From NCBI RefSeq assembly GCF_943590815.1, contig NZ_CALSBS010000004.1, positions 124,001 to 188,000 of the forward strand: a stretch of DNA of 64,000 nucleotides, read 5' to 3'. Of this stretch, positions 12,907-24,004 are shown piece after piece. Every line of letters begins with the position of its first letter. Within the stretch, counting starts at the first letter, position 1. The notes under the pieces are model-generated. The model was not told the origin of the DNA. It saw only the letters and a list, made by a program, of their open reading frames with translations, and ran no database searches. The stretch comes from Pseudocitrobacter vendiensis. GTDB taxonomy: Bacteria > Pseudomonadota > Gammaproteobacteria > Enterobacterales > Enterobacteriaceae. A program made the translations under genes and the position numbers.

Positions 12907-14463
12907 GTGGGTGAATGCGCAATGGATATGGTTGGCGGGCAACACTTGCGTCAGATGTGGGACTGTCTGGCGGAAGTTTACGGAGAGAAAACGGCGCTGA
13001 TAGTGGAATCCTGCGCGGGCGACGTGCAGCAATTCAGTTATGCATCGCTCAATGCGGAAATCACGCGCACAGCAAATCTGTTTCACGCGTTGGGCGTGCG
13101 TAAAGGCGACAAGGTTGCCCTGCATCTTGATAACTGCCCGGAGTTTATTTTCTGCTGGTTTGGGCTGGCCAAAATCGGCGCGATTATGGTGCCGATTAAC
13201 GCGCGGCTGTTACAGGAAGAGAGCGCATGGATTTTACATCACTGCCAGGCACGCCTGCTGGTGACCACCACCCGTTTTTACCCGATGTACCGCCAGATTC
13301 GCGCGGCGCACACCACCCAACTGGAAACGATCTGTCTGATAGATGGCGAAGACGAAGAGCTTGATTTTCAACGTCTGAAAGCGGAACAGCCCGCCACACT
13401 GCGCTATACACCACCGTTAAGCCTTGAAGATACCGCCGAAATTCTGTTTACCTCTGGCACCACGTCACGCCCCAAAGGCGTGGTGATCACCCATTATAAT
13501 CTGCGTTTCGCAGGCTATTACTCCTCCTGGCAGTGCGCGTTGCGCGCGGACGATGTTTATCTGACGGTGATGCCCGCGTTTCATATCGACTGCCAGTGTA
13601 CCGCGGCGATGGCGGCCTTTTCCGCCGGGGCGACGTTTGTGCTGATTGAAAAATACAGCGCCCGCGCCTTCTGGGGGCAGGTTCGTCACTATGGCGCGAC
13701 CGTCACAGAATGCATTCCGATGATGATCCGCACGCTGATGGTGCAGCCGCCTGCGCCGACCGACAATCAGCACCGGCTACGCGAAGTGATGTATTACCTG
13801 AATCTTTCGGTCGCGGAGAAAGACGCGTTTATCGAGCGCTTTGGCGTCCGGCTACTTACCTCCTACGGCATGACTGAAACTATCGTCGGCATTATTGGCG
13901 ACAGGCCCGGTGATAAACGGCGCTGGCCGTCGATTGGTCGCCCTGGTTTTTGCTATCAGGCGGAAATTCGCGATGACCATAACCGGCCGCTCCCCCCGGG
14001 TGAAATCGGTGAAATTTGCATCAAGGGCGAGCCCGGGAAAACGCTTTTTAAAGAGTACTATCTGCGCCCGGATGCCACCGCCAGCACATTGCAGGCGGAT
14101 GGCTGGCTGCACACGGGTGATTCGGGCTACTGCGACGACGAAGGCTTTTTCTATTTTATTGATCGCCGCTGCAACATGATTAAACGCGGGGGAGAAAACG
14201 TCTCCTGCGTCGAGCTGGAAAATATTATCGCTGCGCATCCCAAAATTCAGGACATCGTGGTGATTGGTATTAAAGACGATATTCGCGACGAAGCCATAAA
14301 AGCCTTTGTGGTACTCAATGACGGTGAAACCTTGAGTCAGGAAGAGTTTTTCCACTTCTGCGAAACGCATATGGCGAAATTTAAAGTGCCGTCTTATATG
14401 GAGATCAGAACTGACCTGCCCCGGAACTGCTCAGGGAAAATAATTAAGAAGAACCTGAAGTAA
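12907..14463 (+). CDS. caiC: Crotonobetaine/carnitine--CoA ligase CaiC
   Basis: CaiC is an AMP-forming acyl-CoA synthetase that activates carnitine, crotonobetaine or gamma-butyrobetaine. The phosphate-binding loop is [14 protein letters not shown], the adenylate motif is [13 protein letters not shown], and [17 protein letters not shown] and the catalytic-lysine end [13 protein letters not shown] complete the ANL fold. GTG 12907 has AGGA 7 bases upstream and is preferred (518 residues). ATG 12922 ([11 protein letters not shown], 513 residues) is an alternative start with no clear ribosome binding site. Confidence 0.93.
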   Translation: MGECAMDMVGGQHLRQMWDCLAEVYGEKTALIVESCAGDVQQFSYASLNAEITRTANLFHALGVRKGDKVALHLDNCPEFIFCWFGLAKIGAIMVPINARLLQEESAWILHHCQARLLVTTTRFYPMYRQIRAAHTTQLETICLIDGEDEELDFQRLKAEQPATLRYTPPLSLEDTAEILFTSGTTSRPKGVVITHYNLRFAGYYSSWQCALRADDVYLTVMPAFHIDCQCTAAMAAFSAGATFVLIEKYSARAFWGQVRHYGATVTECIPMMIRTLMVQPPAPTDNQHRLREVMYYLNLSVAEKDAFIERFGVRLLTSYGMTETIVGIIGDRPGDKRRWPSIGRPGFCYQAEIRDDHNRPLPPGEIGEICIKGEPGKTLFKEYYLRPDATASTLQADGWLHTGDSGYCDDEGFFYFIDRRCNMIKRGGENVSCVELENIIAAHPKIQDIVVIGIKDDIRDEAIKAFVVLNDGETLSQEEFFHFCETHMAKFKVPSYMEIRTDLPRNCSGKIIKKNLK

Positions 14464-14568
14464 CAACCATAGCGGCAGTCATGCCGCTGAATATTCTCTG
14501 AAAACAAAAACGCATCTGTTTTTGCGGGTCAGGTATTGTCCGCTGAAAACAGAATAAGGAGTGGAAAA

Positions 14569-15354
14569 ATGAGTGATTCATTACATCTGACCCGTAACGG
14601 CGCGATTCTGGAAATAACCCTCGACCGCCCAAAAGCCAATGCCATCGATGCAAAAACCAGCTTCGAAATGGGCGAAGTCTTTCTTAATTTTCGCGATGAC
14701 CCGGAACTGCGCGTCGCCATTATTACCGGTGCGGGCGAGAAATTTTTCTCTGCGGGATGGGATTTGAAAGCCGCCGCCGAAGGGGAAGCGCCAGATGCCG
14801 ACTTCGGCCCGGGCGGGTTCGCCGGGTTAACCGAAATTTTTGACCTCGATAAACCGGTCATTGCCGCAGTGAACGGCTACGCCTTTGGCGGCGGCTTCGA
14901 ACTGGCGCTGGCCGCTGATTTTATCCTGTGTGCAGATAACGCCAGCTTCGCCCTGCCGGAAGCGAAACTCGGTATCGTCCCGGACAGCGGCGGCGTGTTG
15001 CGTCTGCCGAAATATCTGCCTCCGGCAATCCTCAACGAAATGGTGATGACCGGGCGTCGCATGACGGCGGAAGAAGCACAGCGCTGGGGCATCGTGAACC
15101 GCGTAGTGTCGCAGCCAGAACTGATGGCAAGCGCCCGCGAACTGGCTCAGCAGTTAGTGCAAAGCGCCCCGCTGGCACTGGCCGCGCTGAAAGAAATTTA
15201 CCGCACCACCAGCGAAATGACGGTTGAAGAGGGTTACCGTTTCATGCGCAGCGGTGCGTTAAAACATTACCCGGCAGTGCTGCATTCCGAGGATGCCATC
15301 GAAGGCCCATTAGCCTTCGCCGAAAAACGCGAACCGGTGTGGAAGGGGCGTTAA
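14569..15354 (+). CDS. caiD: Carnitinyl-CoA dehydratase CaiD
   Basis: CaiD interconverts L-carnitinyl-CoA and crotonobetainyl-CoA. It is a 261-residue crotonase-superfamily enzyme of the E. coli length. The oxyanion-hole elements are [14 protein letters not shown] and [17 protein letters not shown], and the active-site region is [15 protein letters not shown] chose ATG 14569 ([11 protein letters not shown]), which has AAGGAG upstream, over an in-frame ATG at 14536. It is preceded by a 105-base gap after caiC. Confidence 0.96.
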   Translation: MSDSLHLTRNGAILEITLDRPKANAIDAKTSFEMGEVFLNFRDDPELRVAIITGAGEKFFSAGWDLKAAAEGEAPDADFGPGGFAGLTEIFDLDKPVIAAVNGYAFGGGFELALAADFILCADNASFALPEAKLGIVPDSGGVLRLPKYLPPAILNEMVMTGRRMTAEEAQRWGIVNRVVSQPELMASARELAQQLVQSAPLALAALKEIYRTTSEMTVEEGYRFMRSGALKHYPAVLHSEDAIEGPLAFAEKREPVWKGR

Positions 15355-15369
15355 CCCGGCAATGTACCC

Positions 15370-15450
15370 GTAGGCCGGATAAGGCGTTCACGCCGCCATC
15401 CGGCAATGTACCCGTAGGCCGGATAAGGCGTTTTACGCCGCCATCCGGCA
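15370..15450. repeat. Two tandem REP units between caiD and caiE
   Basis: Two REP units in the same orientation: GTAGGCCGGATAAGGCG to CCATCCGGCA at 15370–15405, and again at 15414–15450. The flank AATGTACCC is also repeated (15361 and 15405), so a 44-bp unit was duplicated in tandem. This differs from the usual head-to-head pairs elsewhere in the window. Confidence 0.9.
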
Positions 15451-15471
15451 AATCCCGGCACAGGAGCCAAC

Positions 15472-16062
15472 ATGAGCATATACGCCTTTGAAGACCTGAT
15501 CCCCGTCGTTCACCCGCAGGCTTACGTCCACCCTAGCGCGGTGCTGATTGGCGATGTCATTATCGGCGCCGGTGTCTACGTCGGCCCGCACGCTTCGCTG
15601 CGCGGCGATTACGGACGATTAATCCTCGAGGCCGGCTCTAACCTCCAGGATGGCTGCATCATGCACGGCTATTGCGATACGGATACCATCGTGCGCGAAA
15701 ACGGCCATATCGGCCATGGCGCGATTCTTCACGGCTGTGTGATTGGCCGCGACGCGTTAGTCGGCATGAACAGCGTCATCATGGACGGCGCGGTGATTGG
15801 CGACGAGAGCATTGTCGCCGCCATGAGCTTTGTGAAAGCCGGATTCGCCGGTATGCCCCGGCAAATGCTGGTCGGTTCCCCCGCGCGAATTTTGCGTGAC
15901 GTGACCGATGAAGAGATGCGCTGGAAGCGACTGAATACCCGCGAGTATCAGGATCTTGCGGTGCGCTGCAAAACCGGATTACAACCCACCGAACCTTTAA
16001 CGATGATGGAAGAAAACCGCCCGCGTCTAAAAGGGACGACAGAGGTAAAACCGAAACGCTGA
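15472..16062 (+). CDS. caiE: CaiE, left-handed beta-helix protein of the cai operon
   Basis: CaiE is a gamma-carbonic-anhydrase-like hexapeptide-repeat protein that stimulates CaiB and CaiD activity, possibly through cofactor provision. It has 196 residues, equal to E. coli. Repeats such as [40 protein letters not shown] and [20 protein letters not shown] are visible. GGAG lies 7 bases before the ATG. It is the last gene of caiTABCDE and converges on caiF with a REP element between them. Confidence 0.95.
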   Translation: MSIYAFEDLIPVVHPQAYVHPSAVLIGDVIIGAGVYVGPHASLRGDYGRLILEAGSNLQDGCIMHGYCDTDTIVRENGHIGHGAILHGCVIGRDALVGMNSVIMDGAVIGDESIVAAMSFVKAGFAGMPRQMLVGSPARILRDVTDEEMRWKRLNTREYQDLAVRCKTGLQPTEPLTMMEENRPRLKGTTEVKPKR

Positions 16063-16065
16063 GGT

Positions 16066-16097
16066 TGCCGGATGGCGGCGCTACGCCCTCCGGCAAA
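16066..16097. repeat. Single REP unit between caiE and caiF
   Basis: TGCCGGATGGCGGCGCTACG followed by CCCTCCGGCA forms an imperfect palindrome of the REP type in the convergent caiE–caiF gap. It could terminate or stabilise both transcripts. Confidence 0.85.
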
Positions 16098-16102
16098 CGT
16101 GA

Positions 16103-16498
16103 TTACCGACGCATACTTTTCGACAGCATCATCTGCCATTTTTGCTCACGATTAAGCCCGGCTGGCGGTACCGCAGGTATATGCGGCGTTTTCCTTACAC
16201 CCGCCATTTTTTCCCGTACATGTTGATTGACTCGCTCATACAGCTGAGAATCAATGGCCACCACTTTTACCAACCGCTGACACTGACACCCTCGCCCTTC
16301 CAGCTTATTGGGGATCATTTTGACTTCACAGCTAATTTCTCCCACTTCAGAGAGAATATAGGAAAGTGTATTAATTGCTTTGCTGTGCTCAATATCGAAA
16401 TGAATGGAGATCTCTCTTGCGGTTACCCAACGATCTTCTGCCATGATCCATTCGGCAATTAACAAGTAGAGTGGCTTACCAACACATTGTTCACTCAT
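16103..16498 (-). CDS. caiF: Transcriptional activator CaiF
   Basis: CaiF activates the cai and fix operons under anaerobiosis in the presence of carnitine. ATG 16498 gives 131 residues, the E. coli length; an in-frame GTG at 16504 is less likely. The N-terminal half contains the winged-helix-like region (LLIAEWIMAEDRWVTAREIS, FDIEHSKAINTLSYILSEV), then MIPNKLEGRGCQCQR, conserved with E. coli. The intact activator and intact binding sites at 8.5 kb show that the loss of caiT is isolated. Confidence 0.93.
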   Translation of the reverse strand: MSEQCVGKPLYLLIAEWIMAEDRWVTAREISIHFDIEHSKAINTLSYILSEVGEISCEVKMIPNKLEGRGCQCQRLVKVVAIDSQLYERVNQHVREKMAGVRKTPHIPAVPPAGLNREQKWQMMLSKSMRR

Positions 16499-16603
16499 AT
16501 TCACACCATTTTTACGAATTAAAAATCTGTTATGGCCTGCTCACATTAAGCCACATAAAAATAAGGGTTATATGAAATGGTATGCGAGTTAAATGTTGAG
16601 GGA

Positions 16604-16619
16604 TGTGATCTAAATCGTG
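16604..16619. promoter_or_regulatory. CRP-like site upstream of caiF
   Basis: TGTGATCTAAATCGTG has a perfect TGTGA arm and a degenerate second arm. It lies about 105 bp upstream of the caiF start. caiF is CRP- and FNR-dependent in E. coli. The call is only by motif. Confidence 0.4.
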
Positions 16620-16674
16620 GTTGTCACAATGAAAAGAGATTAAGGGCACCAGGAATGAACTGAAGGCGAAAAAA

Positions 16675-16700
16675 AACGGTTCCTGTAAAGGAACCGTTTC
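16675..16700 (-). terminator. Rho-independent terminator of carAB
   Basis: AACGGTTCC (16675–16683) pairs with GGAACCGTT (16690–16698) around a 6-base loop. On the minus strand it is followed by a U-run (complement of the A-run at 16668–16675). It lies about 22 bases after the carB stop. Confidence 0.85.
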
Positions 16701-16721
16701 ATCAGACGATGAGAAATGCGA

Positions 16722-19700
16722 TTACTTCGTGATTTGCGCGTGCATTTCCTGCACCGAAATCACTTTCTCTTTCGCGTCCGCATTCAGCGCCATGGACGTT
16801 GCGAAACCGCCGTTCAGGGTGGTGTCGTAATGCACCTTATACTGCAGCGCGCTGCGACGAATCAGCTTGGAATCTTCAATCGCCTGGCGACCCGCAGTGG
16901 TGTTGATGATGTAGGTGTATTCGCCATTCTTGATACGGTCCTGAATGTGCGGACGACCTTCATGCACCTTGTTCACCAGACGTGGGTTGATACCTGCTTC
17001 GCCCAGCACAATCGCCGTGCCGTGCGTCGCGTCCAGCTCGAAGCCATGCTTCAGCAGTTTCGCCGCCAGGTCGACAACGCGCTCTTTATCACCTTCACGA
17101 ACAGAGAGCAGTGCGCGGCCCTGTTTCTTCATGGTGGAATTACTGCCCAGTTGCGCTTTCGCAAAGGCTTCTGCGAACGTGCGGCCTACGCCCATGACTT
17201 CCCCGGTAGAGCGCATTTCTGGCCCTAACAGCGGGTCAACGCCCGGGAATTTGTTGAACGGCAGCACCACTTCTTTCACCGAGTAGTACGGCGGGATGAT
17301 TTCTTTGGTCACGCCCTGCTCGGCCAGCGTTTTGCCTGCCATCACGCGCGCCGCCACTTTCGCCAGCGGAACACCGGTCGCTTTGGAGACAAACGGTACG
17401 GTACGCGCTGCTCGCGGGTTAACTTCAATCAGGTAGACTTCGTTGTTTTTAACGGCAAACTGCACGTTCATCAGACCGCGCACCTGCAATTCGAAGGCCA
17501 GTTTCTGCACCTGCTGGCGCATCTCATCCTGAATTTCCTGGCTTAAAGTGTACGCAGGCAGAGAACATGCGGAGTCACCGGAGTGTACGCCCGCCTGCTC
17601 GATGTGCTCCATAATGCCGCCAATCAGCACCCTTTCGCCGTCGCAGATAGCGTCCACATCCACTTCTACCGCATCGTCGAGGAAGCGGTCGAGCAGAACC
17701 GGTGCGTCGTTAGAGACGCTGACGGCGGTCTGGAAGTAGCGTTTCAGGTCAGCTTCGTCGTAGACGATTTCCATCGCGCGGCCGCCAAGGACATAGGACG
17801 GACGCACCACCAGCGGGTAGCCAATCTCTTTCGCTTTCTCAACCGCCATTTCGATAGCGGTAACAGTGGCGTTGGCCGGTTGTTTCAGTTTCAGACGGTC
17901 AACCGCATGCTGGAAACGTTCACGGTCTTCCGCACGGTCGATGGCATCCGGGCTGGTACCGATAACCGGTACGCCAGCGGCTTCCAGTGCGCGCGCCAGT
18001 TTCAGCGGGGTCTGGCCGCCGTACTGGACGATAACGCCTTTCGGCTTTTCGATACGCACAATTTCCAGCACATCTTCCAGGGTAACCGGCTCGAAGTAGA
18101 GACGGTCGGAGGTGTCGTAGTCGGTGGAGACGGTTTCCGGGTTACAGTTCACCATGATGGTCTCGTAACCGTCTTCGCGCAGCGCCAGCGAGGCGTGTAC
18201 GCAGCAGTAGTCAAATTCGATACCCTGACCGATACGGTTCGGGCCGCCGCCGAGAACCATAATTTTGTCGCGCGTAGATGGGTTGGATTCGCACTCATCT
18301 TCATAGGTGGAGTACATGTACGCGGTGTCGGTCGCGAATTCTGCCGCGCAGGTATCCACACGCTTGTAGACCGGGTGCAGGTTGTACTGGTCGCGCAGTT
18401 TACGGATTTCCGCTTCGCGTACGCCTGCCAGTTTAGCCAGACGCGCGTCGGCAAAGCCTTTACGTTTCAGGCTACGCAGGAAGTCTGCGTCGAGGCCGTT
18501 GATGCCCACTTCCGCCACTTTCTCTTCCAGACGCACCAGTTCTTCAATCTGTACCAGGAACCAGCGGTCGATGTTGGTCAGGTTGAAGACGCCGTCTACG
18601 GACAGGCCCGCACGGAACGCATCCGCGATGTACCAGATACGCTCTGCGCCAGCGTCTTTCAGCTCGCGACGAATTTTGGTCAGCGCTTCCGGGTCATCCA
18701 GGCTCACTTTCGGGTCAAACCCTGTTGCGCCCACTTCCAGGCCACGCAGTGCTTTTTGCAGAGATTCCTGCTGCGTGCGACCAATCGCCATCACTTCCCC
18801 GACGGATTTCATCTGGGTGGTCAGACGGTCATTCGCACCGACGAATTTTTCAAAGTTAAAGCGCGGGATTTTGGTCACAACGTAGTCGATGGACGGTTCG
18901 AAGGAAGCCGGAGTACGGCCACCGGTGATGTCGTTCATCAGCTCATCAAGGGTGTAACCGACCGCCAGTTTCGCCGCCACTTTAGCAATCGGGAAGCCAG
19001 TCGCTTTTGATGCCAGTGCAGAGGAGCGAGACACGCGCGGGTTCATTTCGATAACAATCAGACGACCATTTTTCGGGTTAACTGAGAACTGGACGTTAGA
19101 ACCGCCGGTTTCAACGCCGATTTCACGCAGTACCGCCATCGAGGCGTTACGCATGATTTGGTATTCTTTATCGGTCAGGGTTTGCGCTGGCGCCACGGTG
19201 ATGGAGTCACCGGTGTGGATGCCCATCGCATCGAAGTTTTCGATAGAGCAGACGATGATGCAGTTGTCGTTTTTATCACGCACCACTTCCATCTCGTACT
19301 CTTTCCAGCCGATCAATGATTCATCAATCAGCAGTTCATTGGTTGGGGAGAGATCCAGACCGCGTTCGCAAATCTCTTCAAACTCTTCGCGGTTGTAGGC
19401 GATACCGCCGCCGGTGCCGCCCATGGTAAAGGAAGGACGGATGATGCACGGGAAGCCGACGTCAGCGGCAACCGCCAGCGCTTCTTCCATAGTGTGCGCG
19501 ATACCGGAACGCGCGGTATCGAGGCCGATTTTCTTCATCGCCACGTCGAAGCGACGGCGATCTTCTGCTTTATCAATCGCGTCGGCGGTGGCACCAATCA
19601 TGGTGACGCCGAACTCTTCCAGCACGCCCTGACGCTCCAGTTCCAGCGCGCAGTTCAGCGCCGTCTGGCCGCCCATGGTTGGCAGCACCGCATCCGGGCG

Positions 19701-19943
19701 CTCTTTTTCAATAATCTTGCGTACCACTTCCCACTGAATCGGCTCGATGTAGGTCGCATCGGCCATTTCCGGGTCGGTCATGATGGTTGCCGGGTTGGAG
19801 TTCACCAGAATAACGCGGTAACCCTCTTCGCGCAGCGCTTTACACGCCTGGGCGCCGGAGTAGTCAAACTCACACGCCTGGCCGATAACAATCGGGCCCG
19901 CACCCAGAATCAGGATACTTTTTATGTCTGTACGTTTTGGCAT
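16722..19943 (-). CDS. carB: Carbamoyl-phosphate synthase large subunit
   Basis: CarB makes carbamoyl phosphate from bicarbonate, ammonia (passed from CarA) and two ATP, for arginine and pyrimidine synthesis. The 1073 residues match E. coli. Two homologous ATP-grasp halves are visible, each with a Rossmann-type start ([20 protein letters not shown] and [19 protein letters not shown]) and an ATP-grasp segment ([33 protein letters not shown]). The C-terminal allosteric domain begins near residue 935 and binds UMP, IMP and ornithine in E. coli. It follows carA by 18 bases. Confidence 0.98.
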   Translation of the reverse strand: MPKRTDIKSILILGAGPIVIGQACEFDYSGAQACKALREEGYRVILVNSNPATIMTDPEMADATYIEPIQWEVVRKIIEKERPDAVLPTMGGQTALNCALELERQGVLEEFGVTMIGATADAIDKAEDRRRFDVAMKKIGLDTARSGIAHTMEEALAVAADVGFPCIIRPSFTMGGTGGGIAYNREEFEEICERGLDLSPTNELLIDESLIGWKEYEMEVVRDKNDNCIIVCSIENFDAMGIHTGDSITVAPAQTLTDKEYQIMRNASMAVLREIGVETGGSNVQFSVNPKNGRLIVIEMNPRVSRSSALASKATGFPIAKVAAKLAVGYTLDELMNDITGGRTPASFEPSIDYVVTKIPRFNFEKFVGANDRLTTQMKSVGEVMAIGRTQQESLQKALRGLEVGATGFDPKVSLDDPEALTKIRRELKDAGAERIWYIADAFRAGLSVDGVFNLTNIDRWFLVQIEELVRLEEKVAEVGINGLDADFLRSLKRKGFADARLAKLAGVREAEIRKLRDQYNLHPVYKRVDTCAAEFATDTAYMYSTYEDECESNPSTRDKIMVLGGGPNRIGQGIEFDYCCVHASLALREDGYETIMVNCNPETVSTDYDTSDRLYFEPVTLEDVLEIVRIEKPKGVIVQYGGQTPLKLARALEAAGVPVIGTSPDAIDRAEDRERFQHAVDRLKLKQPANATVTAIEMAVEKAKEIGYPLVVRPSYVLGGRAMEIVYDEADLKRYFQTAVSVSNDAPVLLDRFLDDAVEVDVDAICDGERVLIGGIMEHIEQAGVHSGDSACSLPAYTLSQEIQDEMRQQVQKLAFELQVRGLMNVQFAVKNNEVYLIEVNPRAARTVPFVSKATGVPLAKVAARVMAGKTLAEQGVTKEIIPPYYSVKEVVLPFNKFPGVDPLLGPEMRSTGEVMGVGRTFAEAFAKAQLGSNSTMKKQGRALLSVREGDKERVVDLAAKLLKHGFELDATHGTAIVLGEAGINPRLVNKVHEGRPHIQDRIKNGEYTYIINTTAGRQAIEDSKLIRRSALQYKVHYDTTLNGGFATSMALNADAKEKVISVQEMHAQITK

Positions 19944-19961
19944 GGCTTTTATAACTCCTGA

Positions 19962-21110
19962 TTATTTCGCGGACTGACGGTATTGCTCAATAAGCTCGAT
20001 AAAGTGGTCGAACAGCGGTGCGGCATCGTGCGGGCCCGGGCTCGCTTCCGGGTGACCCTGGAAACTGAACGCTGGCTTATCGGTACGGTGAATACCTTGC
20101 AGCGTGCCGTCGAACAGAGATTTATGCGTCACGCGCAGGTTTGCCGGGAGTGTCGCTTCATCCACTGCAAAACCGTGGTTCTGCGCGGTGATCATCACCA
20201 CGTTCTTATCGATATCTTTAACCGGATGGTTGCCGCCGTGATGGCCGAACTTCATCTTGATGGTCTTCGCACCGCTCGCCAGCGCCAGCAGCTGATGGCC
20301 CAGGCAGATGCCGAATACCGGAATGTCGGTTTCGAGGAATGTCTGAATCGCGGTAATCGCGTAATCACACGGTGCCGGGTCGCCGGGGCCGTTGGAGAGG
20401 AACACGCCGTCCGGGTTCATCTTCAGCACATCTTCCGCAGACGTTTGCGCCGGAACGATGGTCAGGCGACAGCCACGGTCAACCAGCATACGCAGAATAT
20501 TGCGTTTCGCGCCAAAATCGTAGGCAACGACGTGGAATGGCAGCTCTTCTTCTTTTTTGGCTTCCGGCAGCTCTTCTGCCAGTGTCCAGCTACCCTGCGT
20601 CCAGCTGTAGGATTCGCGGGTGGTGACTTCTTTCGCCAGGTCCATTCCGTTCAGGCCCGGGAACGCACGGGCTTTTTCCAGCGCCAGCGCCGCATCCAGG
20701 TTATCCCCTGCGATGATGCAACCGTTCTGTGCGCCCTTCTCGCGCAGCAGACGCGTCAGCTTACGGGTATCGATATCGGCAATCGCCACGATGTTATGGC
20801 GTTTCAGGTAGGAAGAGAGATCTTCAGTATTGCGGAAGTTGCTGGCAATCAGCGGCAGGTCACGGATAACCAGACCCTGCGCATGAACCTGAGAAGACTC
20901 TTCGTCAGCAGCATTGGTGCCGACATTGCCGATATGGGGATAAGTAAGAGTAACGATTTGGCGGGAATAGGAAGGATCAGTGAGGATTTCTTGATAACCG
21001 GTCATTGAAGTATTGAAAACGACTTCCCCAACCGCCGAACCTGTTGCCCCTATGGCCCGACCGTGAAACTGGGTTCCGTCTTCCAGAACCAATAGCGCTG
21101 ACTTAATCAA
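19962..21110 (-). CDS. carA: Carbamoyl-phosphate synthase small (glutaminase) subunit, UUG start
   Basis: CarA is the class-I glutamine amidotransferase subunit that releases ammonia for CarB. The frame can be extended to 21137, but the true start is TTG 21110, preceded by GGAGGG; E. coli carA is known to start with UUG. This gives 382 residues, the E. coli length. The glutaminase domain shows the nucleophile Cys in [15 protein letters not shown] and the His/Glu pair in [11 protein letters not shown]. ArgR sites lie just upstream. Confidence 0.97.
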   Translation of the reverse strand: MIKSALLVLEDGTQFHGRAIGATGSAVGEVVFNTSMTGYQEILTDPSYSRQIVTLTYPHIGNVGTNAADEESSQVHAQGLVIRDLPLIASNFRNTEDLSSYLKRHNIVAIADIDTRKLTRLLREKGAQNGCIIAGDNLDAALALEKARAFPGLNGMDLAKEVTTRESYSWTQGSWTLAEELPEAKKEEELPFHVVAYDFGAKRNILRMLVDRGCRLTIVPAQTSAEDVLKMNPDGVFLSNGPGDPAPCDYAITAIQTFLETDIPVFGICLGHQLLALASGAKTIKMKFGHHGGNHPVKDIDKNVVMITAQNHGFAVDEATLPANLRVTHKSLFDGTLQGIHRTDKPAFSFQGHPEASPGPHDAAPLFDHFIELIEQYRQSAK

Positions 21111-21120
21111 AACACCCTCC

Positions 21121-21159
21121 AGAGAATATTCACTCACTTTATTTGCATATTAATTCACA
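21121..21159 (-). promoter_or_regulatory. Tandem ARG boxes in the carAB promoter
   Basis: On the minus strand, TGTGAATTAATATGCAAA (21142–21159) and AGTGAGTGAATATTCTCT (21121–21138) are two 18-bp ARG boxes spaced by 3 bp, the usual ArgR operator layout. They lie 11–49 bases upstream of the UUG start and would overlap the arginine-controlled promoter P2. The remaining 21160–21490 stretch is AT-rich leader, expected to hold the pyrimidine/purine-controlled P1; I cannot place its sites with confidence. Confidence 0.8.
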
Positions 21160-21491
21160 ATGGTGACATAAATCAATGCAAATCTGCTTACCTTTGAATT
21201 TCTGGCAAACGGCGGCATTCTAGAGAGAGCCCAGACAAAAGTCTACCTTAAAGGGCATTTTTTATTATTATTTTGCGCCACTGGCCTTAACTGATGCTTT
21301 TAACAGGCAAAAAGATCATCTAACTTGCACTGGAAAACGCTTGCGGGGCATGAAGAATGTTAAAAATGGACTCAGGCGTGAAAAAAGTAGACCGGATGGT
21401 CAAAATTTACATTTAAACAACCACAAACACGAAGATAACTTATTATTTTACTGATTTCATATATAAAACCATCAGTAACAAATAAAATAAA

Positions 21492-21512
21492 GGGCGATAA
21501 AATATCGCCCTA
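21492..21512 (-). terminator. Rho-independent terminator of dapB
   Basis: AGGGCGATA pairs with TATCGCCCT around a short AAA-type loop (21492–21512). On the minus strand it is followed by a U-rich run (complement of AATAAAATAA). It lies about 50 bases after the dapB stop. Confidence 0.85.
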
Positions 21513-21564
21513 TGCAATCAATGCCTTACCGACTGCAATACCACATCACGATGGGTAATAAATA

Positions 21565-22401
<837 letters not shown>

Positions 22402-22508
22402 TTAATTTTGCGTAAACCGTTCTCAGAGTAACCAGCCCGCCCGGAGGCCGCCAGCCGAAAACGCCCATAATTAGAATTAAATGATAAACAGAGGGGAATA
22501 TCAGTAAA

Positions 22509-22542
22509 AGCCATGATTCATCGGGAAGGACGAATCATGGCT
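22509..22542 (-). terminator. Probable terminator of the citCDEFXG operon
   Basis: AGCCATGATTC (22509–22519) pairs perfectly with GAATCATGGCT (22532–22542). On the minus strand it is followed by UUUUAC. It lies about 25 bases after the citG stop, marking the end of the cit operon and the dapB-side border of the island. Confidence 0.75.
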
Positions 22543-22566
22543 AAAAAGAGGAGTCAGTAGCAGAAT

Positions 22567-23475
22567 TTAGTTCTTAAAAAGCATTCCAGCCGGAAAATGG
22601 CTTAAAAACCAGGTCACCGCCAGCAGATCGGCGCTGCCGCCAGGGCTAAGACGGCGGGCAATCAACGCATCATCAAGCTGCTGCATAGCTTCAATTCCAC
22701 CGGGATGTAATACTCCACCTTCCCACAGCAATTTCTGCGCTTGCTGTTGCACGTAATAAAGCCCCGATAATCCCCCGCGCGCCACCAGATTGGTGTCATC
22801 GTTCCAGGCCATGAGATGCAATAAGGTTTGCAGGAGTGCAAGATTCGTATCTCCCAGTTCTGCCATCACCCGGTTATAGACCGGCAGCGCCTGCGTACGC
22901 ACGGTGCGAAAACCGCTTTCCGCTTCGCCACGGGCGCCGGCCAGACCAAACTGTAGAAAGTGAGACTCACTTTTACTGAGTTTTCCGCCCTTTGGCACCG
23001 ACAACTCTTTTGCCACCAGGTGATGGCAAAACTGCGCGACTACATCACACATCAGATTTTGTTCCAGTGGAACATTCTGCGCATTCAAACGACCTATCGC
23101 CGCACTAAGCAGACCGAACGCAAAAATTGCACCGCGGTGAGTATTCACGCCCCCCGTGACCTGCAACATATCGCATTCGCAGGCAACGCCAATTGGCCGG
23201 ATCATAGGCAACACCCACTCGGCGTTTCCCGTCGCTGACTCATAACCTATTTGATAAAACCGGGCCATCCACGGCGCAATCGCCGCCGTGCTTCTTTCAA
23301 AAGCGGCCAGGTCCATGTCCTTGTGCGCGCCCGTATTACGAATGTCTACCAGACCGGGCTTAGGCGTTAAGCGTACCTCGGTGAGAAGGGCCAGACGAAC
23401 CCGCTTTACCAGGCTCTCCTCATCAAAAGCACAGACTTTGTTTACGGGCGATTCAGTCATCAGTATTTCGCTCAT
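22567..23475 (-). CDS. citG: Triphosphoribosyl-dephospho-CoA synthase CitG
   Basis: CitG makes 2'-(5''-triphosphoribosyl)-3'-dephospho-CoA from ATP and dephospho-CoA, the precursor of the citrate lyase prosthetic group. I chose ATG 23475 (MSEILMTESPVN), which has GAGAG just upstream, giving 302 residues; the upstream part of the longer frame is citX in another phase. The family segments are LLTEVRLTPKPGLVDIRNTG, THRGAIFAFG, and WNDDTNLVARGG. The start overlaps citX by 23 bases. It is the last gene of the operon. Confidence 0.95.
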   Translation of the reverse strand: MSEILMTESPVNKVCAFDEESLVKRVRLALLTEVRLTPKPGLVDIRNTGAHKDMDLAAFERSTAAIAPWMARFYQIGYESATGNAEWVLPMIRPIGVACECDMLQVTGGVNTHRGAIFAFGLLSAAIGRLNAQNVPLEQNLMCDVVAQFCHHLVAKELSVPKGGKLSKSESHFLQFGLAGARGEAESGFRTVRTQALPVYNRVMAELGDTNLALLQTLLHLMAWNDDTNLVARGGLSGLYYVQQQAQKLLWEGGVLHPGGIEAMQQLDDALIARRLSPGGSADLLAVTWFLSHFPAGMLFKN

Positions 23476-24004
23476 AGCTCTCAATCCTTCGGGCAACGTC
23501 GTCCAGCAGCATCGCCAGCGAATGCGTTCTGGCACGTGCGCACAGATGCGCGTCCTTCTCACAAATCAGGCAACGGCGCGCCGGAAGACCAAGCTCTCGT
23601 CGCGAAATTGCCGTGCCAACTTCATTAATGACGTCCAGATCCCACAGTCGCCCCAGCGGATGCATTCGCTCAAGTTCGACCAGTACCTCTTTCAACCTTA
23701 TCGACGGCGCGCAGATCGCTATCATCCATTCAGGCCCGCTATTCGCGAAACACTCCACGTTACCTTCAATACGCCAGTCGTAGCGCTGGCACAGTGTTAA
23801 CACGGCCTTACGCGCGGCTTCGGCAACATCGCGCCAGGCGGGGCTATTTTTGATAGGCCCGGGCGCAACAAGTGTGAAAGAGACCAGCGGCTGGCAATAA
23901 AGCCCCAGCATTCGATGCTGCCGAATAACGCGCTGCTCGCGCGCCTGAAGCATCTCTGTGAGCGTAACGGGCTGCCCTTCAAAGAGCAGATCTGCGCGTT
24001 TCAT
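23453..24004 (-). CDS. citX: Apo-citrate lyase phosphoribosyl-dephospho-CoA transferase CitX
   Basis: CitX attaches the prosthetic group made by CitG to the serine of CitD, producing holo-acyl carrier protein. The 183-residue protein shows the family segments TLTEMLQAREQRVIRQH, CLVSFTLVAPGPIKNS-like PLVSFTLVAPGPIKNSPAW, and LGRLWDLDVINEVGTAISR. RRLGLPARRCLICEKDAHLC-like ELGLPARRCLICEKDAHLC carries the conserved cysteines. It is separate from CitG here, as in Salmonella and Klebsiella, not fused. It starts at the citF stop. Confidence 0.94.
   Translation of the reverse strand: MKRADLLFEGQPVTLTEMLQAREQRVIRQHRMLGLYCQPLVSFTLVAPGPIKNSPAWRDVAEAARKAVLTLCQRYDWRIEGNVECFANSGPEWMIAICAPSIRLKEVLVELERMHPLGRLWDLDVINEVGTAISRRELGLPARRCLICEKDAHLCARARTHSLAMLLDDVARRIESYERNTDD

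Noticed and set aside
17583-19010. 475-codon plus-strand frame antisense to carB
   Set aside because: Its composition (Phe, Arg, Val, His-rich) is that of a codon-biased antisense shadow, and carB is certain on the other strand.
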